Assembly (NCBI GenBank): GCA_036821185.1
Contig: DAISKD010000001.1
Location: forward strand, 372,001-436,000
Length of the DNA stretch: 64,000 nt
Source: CALJTV01 sp036821185
GTDB taxonomy: Bacteria; Chloroflexota; Dehalococcoidia; GIF9; UBA5629
Direction: 5' to 3'
A program made the translations under genes and the position numbers. Below the pieces are notes generated by a model that was given only the letters and a program-made list of their open reading frames with translations, was not told the DNA's origin and did no database searches. Positions 1 through 10,070 of the stretch are shown here, one piece after another; positions within the stretch are counted from its first letter, which is position 1, and each line of letters starts with the position of its first letter.

Positions 1-422
1 ACTATATCTATGGCAAACTCTTCCATCGCAGAATAGAGAACTTCTTCTACAGGCCGACTGAGCCGGTGAATCTCATCTATGAAGAAGCTATCACTCCTCT
101 GTAGGTTCGTCAGGATAGCTGCTAGGTCGCCCGGACGCTCTATCGCCGGACCCGAAGTAACCTTGATGCTGACCCCCATTTCCGCAGCAATAATATAGGC
201 TAATGTGGTCTTTCCTAAGCCAGGAGGACCATACAGCAGGATATGATCCAAAGGCTCGCCTCTCTTCTTGGCTGCGGCAATTGCTATTGCTAAATTCTCT
301 TTGACCTTATCTTGACCTACAAACTCGCTTAAGCGCCGAGGACGAAGGCTGGCATCTAATGACACGTCATCTGCGCTCTGCTTGGCTGAAACTATCCGTG
401 CTTTTGCTTCGCTATCCTTCAT
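1..422 (-). CDS. ruvB: RuvB, Holliday junction branch-migration helicase, N-terminal part (cut by window edge)
   Basis: RuvB is the hexameric AAA+ motor that, with RuvA, drives branch migration of Holliday junctions. About 140 N-terminal residues are present, out of the roughly 340 usual for the family; the rest lies beyond the left edge. The protein starts MKDSEAKARIV at the ATG at 422 and contains LRPRRLSEFVGQ, the Walker A motif GPPGLGKTTLA and the Walker B/DEIH motif FFIDEIHRL, in the order and spacing of RuvB. Only GGGAG almost touching the ATG resembles a ribosome binding site. It is the first gene of its transcript, reading away from rpoC. A -10-like TATAAT and a palindrome lie just upstream. 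The family call is secure. Confidence 0.95.
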   Translation of the reverse strand, partial: MKDSEAKARIVSAKQSADDVSLDASLRPRRLSEFVGQDKVKENLAIAIAAAKKRGEPLDHILLYGPPGLGKTTLAYIIAAEMGVSIKVTSGPAIERPGDLAAILTNLQRSDSFFIDEIHRLSRPVEEVLYSAMEEFAIDI

Positions 423-431
423 TCTCCCATC

Positions 432-466
432 GTTAGTAAACTAACTAGCGCTGTACAACCATTATA
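432..466 (-). promoter_or_regulatory. Putative ruvB -10 box and palindromic operator
   Basis: On the minus strand TATAAT lies at 466-461, but I see no good -35 box at 16-18 nt. Between it and the ruvB ATG is the perfect inverted repeat GTTAGTAAACTAAC (432-445), which would fall in the 5' leader or act as an operator. It does not match the Gram-positive LexA box (CGAAC-N4-GTTCG type). A role in ruvB control is inference. Confidence 0.4.
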
Positions 467-676
467 CACTACCCTCTCCCCTTTTCCGCAGTCACCTCAG
501 TCATCCGTCGAGTTTCGAAATTCAATTAACAACATACCCGAGGCTCCATCCTCCAACAACCAGACCGTCCACACTGCACACCCAAAAGACGCAGTATCCC
601 CCCTTCGAATATACCTGCAGAACAAGACCACTTGTCTTCAATATTTTCCTTGGGAAATATCCGGAGAAATCTCTAC

Positions 677-3600
677 CTATAAAGAAGGCAAAGATTCTCG
701 CTCAGCAGGGGGAGCTTCTTCTACAGAAGAAAGAGCCCTGGCCGGAATTAGTTTACCTATAATCACGTTTTCCTTAAGCCCCAGCAAGCGGTCTGTCTTA
801 CCCCAAATCGCTGTCTCGGTCAGGACCCTGGTAGTTTCCTGAAATGATGCAGCTGCCAGCCAGCTATCGGTGTTAAGCGAAGCACGTGTAATACCCAAAA
901 GGAGGGTCTGGGCAGTGGCTGGTTCACCACCCTCCGCCAGCACCTTGGCGTTGATGCTTTCATACTCGAAACGATCGATTAGATCGCCAGGTAAAAGGTC
1001 TGTATCGCCAGGAGATTCTATGCGCACACGTCTTAACATCTGCCGGATAATGATCTCTATGTGCTTGTCATTGATATTGACACCCTGAGAGCGATAGACC
1101 TTCTGCACCTCCTCAACCAAATACTGTTGCACCGCTTCCCTGCCCATAATACGCAGAATATCTTGTGGGTCGACCACACCATCAGTGAGCTGTTCTCCAG
1201 CCTTAACCCTATCGCCAGATCTGACTCGAATGTGACTCCCTGAAGGGATTAAATATTCGCGCTCCTCAACCTCTTCATACCTGATAATAATCTGCTTGTC
1301 TTGGATGGTGATGGTGCCAGATACCCTAGCCACCAGAGAAGAGTCATCCACAACTGCAAGACGTTGACTGGTCGTCCCTTCCACAGACTGCGGAGCCAAA
1401 GAGGCCAGTCTGGTTCCAGCCTCAACCCACTGTCCATTGCTCACCAGCAACACGGCTCCAGAAGGCAAAGGATACTCATCCTGATAATATTCGGTACTCA
1501 CCACTCTAACCTTGCGAGCATCCTGGCTCTCAACCACCTCCACGACACCGTCAATTTCAGATATGATAGCTACACCTTTTGGGACCCTAGCCTCAAAAAG
1601 TTCCTCAACTCTAGGTAGACCAGTGGTGATATCAGCGCCGACAACACCTCCTGTGTGGAACGTGCGCAGCGTAAGCTGTGTTCCTGGCTCACCAATGCTC
1701 TGAGCAGCAATTATGCCTACCGCAGTTCCAAGAGCCACTAGTCCGCGCCTGGCTAAGTCACGCCCATAGCAACGTTGGCAGATCCCCCGCCGCGAACGAC
1801 AACTCAGCGGTGACCTAACATAGACCTGTGTAATACCTGCGTCCACGATTTGTTGTGCTTGAACTTCATCGATTTCTTCGTTTCTGCGAACGATGACCCT
1901 CTTGGTTGCAGGGTCAACAACATCAGCAGCTGCCAAACGGCCCAGTATGCGCTCGGACAGAGGTGGCAACAGCCCTCTATCGGGTTTTTCAAATAGCCAG
2001 ATCCCTTCCTCTGTACCACAGTCTTCCTCAAGGACAATCAAGTCCTGGGCAACATCTATAAGCCGACGTGTTAAATAGCCAGCGTCAGAAGTCCTCAAAG
2101 CAGTGTCAGCCAGACCCTTGCGTGCACCATGGGTGGAGATAAAATATTCTATTACATCGAGCCCTTCACGGAAGCTAGACTTAATAGGAAAATCAATTAT
2201 TCTACCAGCAGGATCCGTCATAAGACCGCGCATGCCAGCCATTTGTCTAATCTGTGAGATGTTACCTTTAGCACCAGATGTTGCCATCATATAAAGTCCA
2301 CCATAACGATCAAGTGACTGAGCAACCGTCTCCGTAATTTTGTCCGTGGTCTCAGACCATACCTGAATGGCACTACTATACCTCTCATCCTCTGTGATTA
2401 ACCCGCGGTCGTACTGACTCTGGATAACAGCAATCTTCTCTTCGCCCTCTTCTAAAATCTTTCCCTTGCTCTTGGGCACCTCGACATCTTTGGCAGCAAT
2501 TGTTATCCCCGACTTCGTGGCAAATTCGAAGCCTAATTGCTTAAGATTGTCGAGCAAGGTCACGGTGGGTGCACTACCTAATACGCGATAACAATCCAGA
2601 ACCAAACGCTTCAGAGAGGCTTTGTCCATCACCTGGTTACAGAAACGAAACTGGGGAGGCAAAACCTCATTAAATAAGATTCGACCCACGCTGGTCTTAA
2701 GCCTTGTCCCGTCGGGTTCAAGCCTTACTTCTATCTCGGCTTGTAACTCTACTGCACCCGATTCATAAGCCAATTTAGCCTCGTCAAAGCTACCAAAGAT
2801 CATTCCCTCACCCCGACACCCCGGACGGATTATAGTAAGATAGTAGCAACCTAAAACCATGTCCAACGTAGGTGTCATTATCGGTTCACCACAGCTTGGT
2901 AATAGCATATTGTGGATACTAAGCATATGCTCTTTGGCTTCTCTGACCGCTGCCCGAGAAAGCGGCACATGCACTGCCATCTGATCACCATCAAAATCAG
3001 CATTAAACGCCGCACACACCAGAGGATGGATTTGAATAGCACTTCCCTCAATAAGAACCGGCTCAAAGGCCTGGATACTTAAGCGGTGTAAAGTCGGAGC
3101 CCTATTAAGCAAAACCGGTCGTTCTTTGACCATTTCAGCTAGAATATCCCATACCTCAGGTCTTGCCCTCTCAACTTGTCTGCGGGCACTCTTAATGTTA
3201 TGAGCATAACCTTGGTCAATCAAGCGACGCATTACAAAAGGTTTAAACAACTCCAGCGCCATATGCTTGGGTAAACCGCACTGATGCAACTTCAACTCAG
3301 GACCGACAACTATTACTGACCGGCCACTATAGTCCACGCGCTTGCCCAAAAGGTTCTGTCGAAAACGGCCCTGCTTGCCTCGAAGCATATCTGATAGGGA
3401 CTTCAACCTGTGGGTCCCGCTTACGGCAACCGCTCGTCCCCTCCGCCCACTATCGATAAGTGCATCAACCGCTTCTTGAAGCATTCTTTTTTCATTTCGA
3501 ATAACAATCTCTGGAGCACCCAAGTCTATTAACCGTTTAAGACGATTATTGCGGTTGATTACTCGGCGATACAAATCGTTAAGGTCACTCGTGGCAAACC

Positions 3601-4561
3601 GTCCACCGTCAAGTTGCACTATGGGGCGGAGATCCGGAGGTAGAACGGGAAGGACAGTTAAGATCATCCACCCTGGCTTATTGCCACTGCGCCAGAAAGC
3701 CTCGACTACTCGCAATCTTTTTATCGCCTTCTTGCGGCATTGTCCTGAACTGGAACGTACCTCGTCCCACAGCTCCTGCCGCAACTTACCAAGATCCATC
3801 CCCCTAAGGATATCAAGGATCGCCTCGGCCCCCATCGAGGCCTTGAAAAAATCACCAAACTCCGCTTTTAACTCCTGATACTGACTTTCGGTAAGCAGCA
3901 CCGACGGCCTCAGATTCTCCAAGATCGACACTTTCTCTTGCAACATATCTTGAAGCTCGGCCTTTTCCTCAGCGAACTCACGGCGTAGTTCGTTTATTCT
4001 TGCAATCGTCTCGGTGGCTAGTCCATGCCCCTCTTTAGATTCCTCATCCGAAATGTACTTTTCCAGCGCCACCTCCTTTCTTGAAACTCGCTGGCTCAAT
4101 CCTTCCTTCATCCGTCTAACTATTTCATCACGAGCCTTCTCGTCGACCGAAGTAACAATATACTGAGCAAAATATAAGACGCGCTCAAGGTTACGAGGGG
4201 AAATGTCCAAAAGCAGCGCCAACCTGCTTGGTATACCTTTGGCAAACCAGACGTGAGCAACAGGTGCAGCCAGTTCGATATGCCCCATGCGTATTCTGCG
4301 CACCCTGGAGTGTTCTACGGTGACACCACATCTATCGCAAGTCACACCGCGATATCGGATCTTCTTATACTTGCCACAATAACACTCGTAATTTTTCGTC
4401 GGTCCAAAAATCCTCTCACAGAAAAGCCCATCCTTCTCCGGTTTCAAAGTACGATAGTTTATCGTCTCCGGCTCAGTTACTTCACCGTAAGACCAACTTC
4501 TAATCTGTTCCGGAGAAGCCAGGGAAATTCTTACTGCATTGAAATCGTTGACTTCTATCAT
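677..4561 (-). CDS. rpoC: DNA-directed RNA polymerase beta' subunit
   Basis: The beta' subunit holds the catalytic Mg ion and much of the clamp of RNA polymerase. The 1294-residue protein is full length for a beta' without large lineage inserts. Visible landmarks are the N-terminal zinc site CYCGKYKK...CDRCG (about residues 60-77), the absolutely conserved NADFDGDQMAVH (about residue 520), and the second zinc site CRSRRGICQRCYG (about residues 922-935). The trigger-loop region and the C-terminal NVIIGKLIPAR are also present. The ATG overlaps the rpoB stop codon in an ATGA, so the two subunits are translationally coupled. Between the stop codon and ruvB (423-676) I see only a weak AT-rich inverted repeat near 632-652 and no convincing terminator. 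Confidence 0.98.
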   Translation of the reverse strand: MIEVNDFNAVRISLASPEQIRSWSYGEVTEPETINYRTLKPEKDGLFCERIFGPTKNYECYCGKYKKIRYRGVTCDRCGVTVEHSRVRRIRMGHIELAAPVAHVWFAKGIPSRLALLLDISPRNLERVLYFAQYIVTSVDEKARDEIVRRMKEGLSQRVSRKEVALEKYISDEESKEGHGLATETIARINELRREFAEEKAELQDMLQEKVSILENLRPSVLLTESQYQELKAEFGDFFKASMGAEAILDILRGMDLGKLRQELWDEVRSSSGQCRKKAIKRLRVVEAFWRSGNKPGWMILTVLPVLPPDLRPIVQLDGGRFATSDLNDLYRRVINRNNRLKRLIDLGAPEIVIRNEKRMLQEAVDALIDSGRRGRAVAVSGTHRLKSLSDMLRGKQGRFRQNLLGKRVDYSGRSVIVVGPELKLHQCGLPKHMALELFKPFVMRRLIDQGYAHNIKSARRQVERARPEVWDILAEMVKERPVLLNRAPTLHRLSIQAFEPVLIEGSAIQIHPLVCAAFNADFDGDQMAVHVPLSRAAVREAKEHMLSIHNMLLPSCGEPIMTPTLDMVLGCYYLTIIRPGCRGEGMIFGSFDEAKLAYESGAVELQAEIEVRLEPDGTRLKTSVGRILFNEVLPPQFRFCNQVMDKASLKRLVLDCYRVLGSAPTVTLLDNLKQLGFEFATKSGITIAAKDVEVPKSKGKILEEGEEKIAVIQSQYDRGLITEDERYSSAIQVWSETTDKITETVAQSLDRYGGLYMMATSGAKGNISQIRQMAGMRGLMTDPAGRIIDFPIKSSFREGLDVIEYFISTHGARKGLADTALRTSDAGYLTRRLIDVAQDLIVLEEDCGTEEGIWLFEKPDRGLLPPLSERILGRLAAADVVDPATKRVIVRRNEEIDEVQAQQIVDAGITQVYVRSPLSCRSRRGICQRCYGRDLARRGLVALGTAVGIIAAQSIGEPGTQLTLRTFHTGGVVGADITTGLPRVEELFEARVPKGVAIISEIDGVVEVVESQDARKVRVVSTEYYQDEYPLPSGAVLLVSNGQWVEAGTRLASLAPQSVEGTTSQRLAVVDDSSLVARVSGTITIQDKQIIIRYEEVEEREYLIPSGSHIRVRSGDRVKAGEQLTDGVVDPQDILRIMGREAVQQYLVEEVQKVYRSQGVNINDKHIEIIIRQMLRRVRIESPGDTDLLPGDLIDRFEYESINAKVLAEGGEPATAQTLLLGITRASLNTDSWLAAASFQETTRVLTETAIWGKTDRLLGLKENVIIGKLIPARALSSVEEAPPAERESLPSL

Positions 4562-7500
4562 TTCTCTTCTCCTTTAGCCACAATCTTAGGTTTGCCCCCT
4601 ATACGTCGCTTTTCCTCGAGAAAACCTACCTCCTCTTCCTCATTTAGTAACTCTACCGCCAAACCCAGACTGCGCAACTCCATAAATAGAACTTTGAATG
4701 ATTCTGGCACCCCGGGTTGAAATACGTCCTCCCCTTTGACCAGAGCTTCGTAAGCTTTTGCTCTGCCAGTAACATCGTCGGATTTAATAGTAAGCATCTC
4801 CTGAAGTGTATAACTGGCACCATAAGCCTCCAAAGCCCACACTTCCATTTCTCCAAAACGCTGCCCACCAAACTGTGCTTTCCCTCCGAGAGGTTGCTGG
4901 GTAATCAAGGAGTAAGGACCTGTTGACCGAGCGTGTACCTTGTCCTCCACCAGATGGATAAGCTTCATCATATAGATAACACCCACAGTTACTGGCTGGT
5001 CAAAAGGCTCTCCAGTCCTCCCATCTCTAAGGGTTACCTTACCAAATATAGGTGGTGACGTTCTGCGCTCAAGATAGATTCTTTCCACCATCTCTTCTAC
5101 TTCCTTGTCGCTGAGCTTATAGGCTTTCACGCCCAGACTCTCTAACCAAAGACGCAAACAAACACTTCTTGCCCCACCGGAGCATTGATCATCAAACACT
5201 CTGTCGGGGTTATAGCCTTTGTCTGCAAGCCACGACTTCGCTTTCTCAATGTCAACCGTTCCGCGCCCATCAGCACAAGTACGATCAATAGCGCCAGCTT
5301 GCTGCACTATCCAAGCCCTTGCTAGAGCATCCTCTATTGCTGTATCCGTTGCGCCATCAAAGATGGGATTGAGCACTTTGAAGCCAAGGGGCTCAGCTGC
5401 CCAACCTAGATGGGCCTCGAGAATCTGACCAATGTTCATGCGCGAAGGTACACCTATGGGGTTGAGTATTATGTCCACCGGTCTGCCATCCGGCAAAAAG
5501 GGCATGTCTTCCTCCGGTACAATACAGGAGATAACGCCTTTGTTCCCGTGTCTACCAGCCATTTTGTCGCCAACAGATATTTTCCTTTTCTGTGCCACCC
5601 ACACACGCACGAGCTTATGTACACCAGCCGGTAGATCACTATGGTTATCCCGAGAAAAAACTTTTACATCTATTACTTTACCCCACTCACCATGCGGTAC
5701 CCTTAAAGAATTGTCCTTCACCTCCCGCGCCTTCTCGCCAAATATGGCCCGCAATAACCTTTCCTCAGGGGTAAGCTCCGTTTCGCCTTTTGGGGTAATC
5801 TTACCGACCAATATCGACCCAGGCCCCACCTCAGCACCAACACGGATGATGCCATACTCATCCAAATCGCGCAAACTTTCCTCGCCTACGTTGGGAATAT
5901 CTCTAGTAATTTCCTCCGGACCAAGTTTGGTTTCACGAGCTTCGATCTCATACCTCTCGATATGAATAGAAGTGAACCTGTCGTCCTTCACCAGCCTATC
6001 ACTTATGATAACTGCATCCTCAAAATTGTAGCCGCGCCAACTCATAAAAGCACAAATTACGTTCTGACCCAAGGCAAGCTCACCTTGGTCTGTAGCAGAG
6101 CTATCAGCTATGACTTGCCCTTTCTCCACTACGTCGCCCTTGGAAACAATAGGCCTCTGATTGATGCAGGTGCCTTGGTTTGTACGAGCAAATTTAATTA
6201 ACGGGTATACACGGGTGCTGCCATTCTTTTCCAGAACAACTATCCTGTCCCCACTGACCGATACAACTTTCCCATCCTCACGAGCGAATATAACCTGTCC
6301 GCTGTATTTGGCTACTTCTTTCTCCATGCCCGTCCCAATAGTAGGCGCTTCGGGGCGGATTAAAGGGACTGCTTGGCGCTGCATGTTAGATCCCATTAGC
6401 GCCCGGTTAGCATCGTCATGCTCAAGAAAAGGTATCAGCGACGTGGTGACGCTAAACACCTGTTTTGGTGAAACATCCATCAGGTCCACTTTCTCTGCCG
6501 GCTCCTTAAGGTACTCCCCACCCCTCATAACACCGATCTTATCCTCGACAAATTCGTTCCGCTCATTGAGTCGGGCATTTGCCTGCGCAATCGTATAGCG
6601 CTCTTCGTCCTCCGCAGTCAGATAAACAATTTCGTCAGATACGAAAGGAACTACCCGTATCTGGCGCGGTGGTAATTTTTGAAGCTTCCGGGCAATCTCC
6701 CGGGTGACTACGGTTCCCCTGGAAGCAATTAACTCGCCATCACCACCAAGTACGTTCTCTGCCAATGTCCTACCGACTAACTTCTCAGAGGTACTGGAAA
6801 CTTCACGAAGCACTTTTCGGTATGGAGCCTGAATGAACCCATATTCGTTAATAGAAGCATAAGTGGCTAGGGAACCGATCAGCCCAATATTCGGCCCCTC
6901 CGGGGTCTCAATCGGGCAAATTTTCCCATAATGAGAGTGGTGCACGTCCCGTACGTCAAAGCCTGCTCGCTCTCGGCTAAGACCTCCCGGCCCCATAGCT
7001 GAAAGGCGACGCCTATGCGTCAGTTCAGCCAATGGATTGGTCTGATCCATAAACTGCGATAGCTGCGAACCACCAAAGAATTCGCGCATAGTGGCGACTA
7101 TGGGCCGATTATTGATGAGATTGGCTGGAGTAGCAGCCTCGGGCCCTACGATGCTCATACGTTCCTTAATCGTCCGCTCCAAACGCAATAAGCCGATACG
7201 AAACTGGTTCTGCATTAGATGTCCCACCGTACGTACGCGACGATTGCGGAGGTGGTCTATATCATCTGGTTCCTCAAGCCCATTGTTGATCCGCATAATA
7301 TGGCGGACAATCTGGATGAAGTCCTCCTTCGTTAAACATCGCTGATTCTCGTCAACATTAAGGCCCAACCTGCTATTTAACTTATAGCGCCCCACCTTTC
7401 CAAGATCATATCGCCGAGGGTTAAAGAAAAGATTATTGAGAAGAGTCTGTGCGTTCTCAACGGTGGGTGGTTCACCCGGGCGTAACCGCCTGTACACATC

Positions 7501-8199
7501 TATCAGTGCTTCCGCCTGAGTCCTGATCCCGAAGTCCCTGTCTAGCCCAGAGTGTACTGAACCCTGTTCTGACAACAATTCCATATCGGGTAGAATATCG
7601 CGTAATTCGCCATTACCAATACAGCCAATAGCCCGCAGCAACACTACCGCAGGGATCTTCCGTTTGCCATCAACTTTTACGTAGATTACATCCTTGCCCA
7701 AAGTCTCAAACTCGAGCCAGGCACCGTGTTCGGGGATCAACTTTGCAACACAAAGCTCACGACCGCTGGCAGGATCCTCTTGCAAACTAAAATAAATCCC
7801 TGGCGACCTAACAAGCTGATTAACAACTACACGTTCTGCGCCACTGATGATGAATGTACCCTTGTCTGTCATGAGGGGGATATCGCCAAAAAAGATGTCC
7901 TGCTCCTTAATTTCACCCGTTTCCTTAACAATAAGCTTACTCCTGACATAAAGAGGAGCAGCATATGTCATATCACGCTCACGGCACTCGTCCACTGAGT
8001 GTACAGGCGGACGAAATTCATAATCAGTAAAAGACAGCTCCAACCTGTTCCCCGTGAAGTCTAGGATCGGCGATACCTCTTCCAGAAGTTCCCTTAGACC
8101 CTCCTCCTGGAACCAGCGAAACGAATCTAACTGAACCTTAATAAGATTGGGTATCGGTAAAACTTCAGGCAATTTAGCAAAAGACTTTCGCTCTATCAA
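4558..8199 (-). CDS. rpoB: DNA-directed RNA polymerase beta subunit
   Basis: The beta subunit forms, with beta', the active-site cleft of RNA polymerase. It has 1213 residues and is complete. The rifampicin-binding region is easy to find (about residues 375-405: GGSQLSQFMDQTNPL, then HRRRLSAMGPGGLSRERAG), followed by CPIETPEGPNIGLIGS. The serine usually mutated in resistance is wild type, and the usual SALGPGG is SAMGPGG. Later motifs GEKAREVKD, KISVGDKMAGRHGNKGV and GGKAQFGGQRFGEMEVWALEAYGA are intact. It is the first gene of the rpoB-rpoC operon. The ribosomal protein genes rplJ-rplL, which commonly precede rpoB, are not upstream; a divergent context and a strong promoter are there instead. 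Confidence 0.98.
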   Translation of the reverse strand: MIERKSFAKLPEVLPIPNLIKVQLDSFRWFQEEGLRELLEEVSPILDFTGNRLELSFTDYEFRPPVHSVDECRERDMTYAAPLYVRSKLIVKETGEIKEQDIFFGDIPLMTDKGTFIISGAERVVVNQLVRSPGIYFSLQEDPASGRELCVAKLIPEHGAWLEFETLGKDVIYVKVDGKRKIPAVVLLRAIGCIGNGELRDILPDMELLSEQGSVHSGLDRDFGIRTQAEALIDVYRRLRPGEPPTVENAQTLLNNLFFNPRRYDLGKVGRYKLNSRLGLNVDENQRCLTKEDFIQIVRHIMRINNGLEEPDDIDHLRNRRVRTVGHLMQNQFRIGLLRLERTIKERMSIVGPEAATPANLINNRPIVATMREFFGGSQLSQFMDQTNPLAELTHRRRLSAMGPGGLSRERAGFDVRDVHHSHYGKICPIETPEGPNIGLIGSLATYASINEYGFIQAPYRKVLREVSSTSEKLVGRTLAENVLGGDGELIASRGTVVTREIARKLQKLPPRQIRVVPFVSDEIVYLTAEDEERYTIAQANARLNERNEFVEDKIGVMRGGEYLKEPAEKVDLMDVSPKQVFSVTTSLIPFLEHDDANRALMGSNMQRQAVPLIRPEAPTIGTGMEKEVAKYSGQVIFAREDGKVVSVSGDRIVVLEKNGSTRVYPLIKFARTNQGTCINQRPIVSKGDVVEKGQVIADSSATDQGELALGQNVICAFMSWRGYNFEDAVIISDRLVKDDRFTSIHIERYEIEARETKLGPEEITRDIPNVGEESLRDLDEYGIIRVGAEVGPGSILVGKITPKGETELTPEERLLRAIFGEKAREVKDNSLRVPHGEWGKVIDVKVFSRDNHSDLPAGVHKLVRVWVAQKRKISVGDKMAGRHGNKGVISCIVPEEDMPFLPDGRPVDIILNPIGVPSRMNIGQILEAHLGWAAEPLGFKVLNPIFDGATDTAIEDALARAWIVQQAGAIDRTCADGRGTVDIEKAKSWLADKGYNPDRVFDDQCSGGARSVCLRLWLESLGVKAYKLSDKEVEEMVERIYLERRTSPPIFGKVTLRDGRTGEPFDQPVTVGVIYMMKLIHLVEDKVHARSTGPYSLITQQPLGGKAQFGGQRFGEMEVWALEAYGASYTLQEMLTIKSDDVTGRAKAYEALVKGEDVFQPGVPESFKVLFMELRSLGLAVELLNEEEEVGFLEEKRRIGGKPKIVAKGEEK

Positions 8200-8372
8200 A
8201 GTTACACTCCTTGCTTCAGTCGGTTCACCATCTTTTGAAAATCTTTTCCCTTTAACCGGAAATTACAACGACTACTCCACACAAATAGAAGAACCGTCAA
8301 GCGATAGGCAGAAGTAAGCCGTGGGGAAGGTTAAGTGTACGATCTAAATGTCATATCTTATGGCGAACTAAT

Positions 8373-8401
8373 AGTATATCAAACTATCTGACAATTGTCA
8401 A
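8373..8401 (-). promoter_or_regulatory. rpoBC promoter, near-consensus sigma-70 type, with palindrome over the -35
   Basis: On the minus strand TTGACA (8401-8396), a 17-nt spacer and TATACT (8378-8373) make an almost perfect housekeeping promoter. Transcription would start near 8366 and leave a leader of about 165 nt before rpoB. The -35 box is embedded in the perfect 12-bp palindrome TGACAATTGTCA (8389-8400), a possible operator. The match is read directly from the sequence; activity is inferred. Confidence 0.7.
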
Positions 8402-8472
8402 TACTCTATGCTCGGCCAGGTAGGTCAAACATAGCTCAACATCTGTGAATTTATATCAACAAAAATTCTAAA

Positions 8473-10056
8473 TTAAATAAGGATAGTGGACAACCTCTCC
8501 CTTAGTGTTAATTTTTCTATTTTACCCGTGGGGTTTCGTGGAACTTTGTCAAAAACGATTCGTCTGGGGCGCAGATGTTTTGCCAGTTGCTGTTCACAAA
8601 ACTTCAATATTTCAGCTTCGGTCAGCACTTCTCCAGGCTTGGGTTGAATAACGGCCACCGCTATTTCACCCAGACGTTCATCAGGGATACCAACAACCGC
8701 CACATCGTACACCTTCGGGTGCCCGTGGATAATCTCTTCCACTTCACTGGGGTATATGTTTTCCCCTCCTGTTATAATGACATCCTTTTTTCTGTCGACA
8801 AGATAGATAAAGCCTTCCGTGTCAAATTTAGCCAGGTCGCCTGTGTAAAGCCATCCATCCCTGATGGTCTCCGCCGTCTTCTCCGGGTTCTTGTAATATC
8901 CTTTCATCACACCACCACCTTTGACTATCAGTTCACCCACTTGCCCGGGAACAACATCTCGACCCTCTTCGTCAACAATTCTGACCTGCCAGTTATATCC
9001 CGCTTTACCAATTGCTCCGACCTTTCTTTCATTTTCAATTCCTAGGTGAACGCAACCCGGCCCTGTGGCCTCGCTCAGTCCATAATTGGTGTCATACTGC
9101 ATATGAGGAAAATACTCCTTCCACCTCTGCACCAGTTTCGGTGGTACCGGTTGGGCACCTATGTGCATCAAACGCCAGCAACTCAGATCGTAGTCTTCTA
9201 TTTTTAATTCGCCGCTATCCAGTGCTACCAGAATATCGTGGACCCAAGGCACCAAAAGCCATAAAATGGTTCCCCTTTCTCTGTCTACGGTCTCAAAAAT
9301 GTTCTTAGGGCTAACTTCAGTAAGGATAGTCGCTCTACCGCCTGCCAGCAAGCTACCAAACCAATGCATCTTCGCTCCAGTATGGTAAAGAGGCGGAAGA
9401 AGAACAAAATTGTCCTCGCGTTTCTGATAATGGTGTGCCCTTTCGGTATAAGCCGCACAAACCATGTTCCCATGGGTCAAAAGTATCGGCTTCGGTTGTC
9501 CTGTGGTCCCAGAGGTAAAATAGAGCCCACATTCATCTTCACTGTCCAGCTCGATGCCAACGGGCTCATCAGACGACTGGGCTATCGCGTGTTCCAGAGA
9601 CTCCATATCCCCTGTGACCGAGACATCCGTACTGGCCACTATGAAACGTTGAACCGTTGGCAATTCTGTCCGCACTGAAAGCACTTTGTCAACAAATTCT
9701 TCTCCTATTACCACCATCTTTGCTTCAGATATGTCCACACAATATTTGAAATCGCGCGGCGTGAACCTGAAATTTAAAGGTGCTACCCAAGCACCGGTCT
9801 TGATTATGCCAAAATAGACCACTAGCCATTCGATTGAGTTCATCATCCAGTGTACTACCTTATCGCCTTTCCTCAGCCCTCGTTCCAGAAGGGCGTTTGC
9901 CACCCTGTTGGATCTTCTGTGAAATTCAAGCCAAGAAATTTCCTTCCTGAACCCTTTGCTGGGCCTTAATTCAATAAGTGCAACATCATCAGGATAAAGT
10001 CTGGTATTTTCAGCCAGCATCTCGCAAATGTTACGAAATCTTATAACCTGAGTCAT
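8473..10056 (-). CDS. Acyl-CoA ligase (AMP-forming), fatty- or aromatic-acid type
   Basis: This ANL-superfamily enzyme of 527 residues activates a carboxylic acid to its acyl-AMP and then to the CoA thioester. Seen in the sequence are the P-loop LYFTSGTTGQPKPILLTHGN, the A5-type motif YDTNYGLSEATG, the hinge YTGDLAKFD..GFIYLVDRKKD, and the catalytic C-terminal lysine in NPTGKIEKLTLRE. No signal or membrane segment is seen, so it is cytoplasmic. It lies 14 nt downstream of dctM and in the same direction, as last gene of the TRAP operon, which suggests that its substrate is the acid imported by that transporter. Which acid cannot be read from sequence. Confidence 0.9.
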   Translation of the reverse strand: MTQVIRFRNICEMLAENTRLYPDDVALIELRPSKGFRKEISWLEFHRRSNRVANALLERGLRKGDKVVHWMMNSIEWLVVYFGIIKTGAWVAPLNFRFTPRDFKYCVDISEAKMVVIGEEFVDKVLSVRTELPTVQRFIVASTDVSVTGDMESLEHAIAQSSDEPVGIELDSEDECGLYFTSGTTGQPKPILLTHGNMVCAAYTERAHHYQKREDNFVLLPPLYHTGAKMHWFGSLLAGGRATILTEVSPKNIFETVDRERGTILWLLVPWVHDILVALDSGELKIEDYDLSCWRLMHIGAQPVPPKLVQRWKEYFPHMQYDTNYGLSEATGPGCVHLGIENERKVGAIGKAGYNWQVRIVDEEGRDVVPGQVGELIVKGGGVMKGYYKNPEKTAETIRDGWLYTGDLAKFDTEGFIYLVDRKKDVIITGGENIYPSEVEEIIHGHPKVYDVAVVGIPDERLGEIAVAVIQPKPGEVLTEAEILKFCEQQLAKHLRPRRIVFDKVPRNPTGKIEKLTLRERLSTILI

Positions 10057-10070
10057 CTTGCTTAGCTTAC

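Noticed and set aside
632..652. AT-rich inverted repeat downstream of rpoC as an intrinsic terminator
   Set aside because: The stem needs a mismatch and a very small loop, and no U tract follows on the minus strand.
4253..4720. 155-codon open frame on the plus strand across the rpoC start
   Set aside because: It is antisense to the well-supported rpoC and rpoB genes, has no ribosome binding site and its translation shows no known domain.
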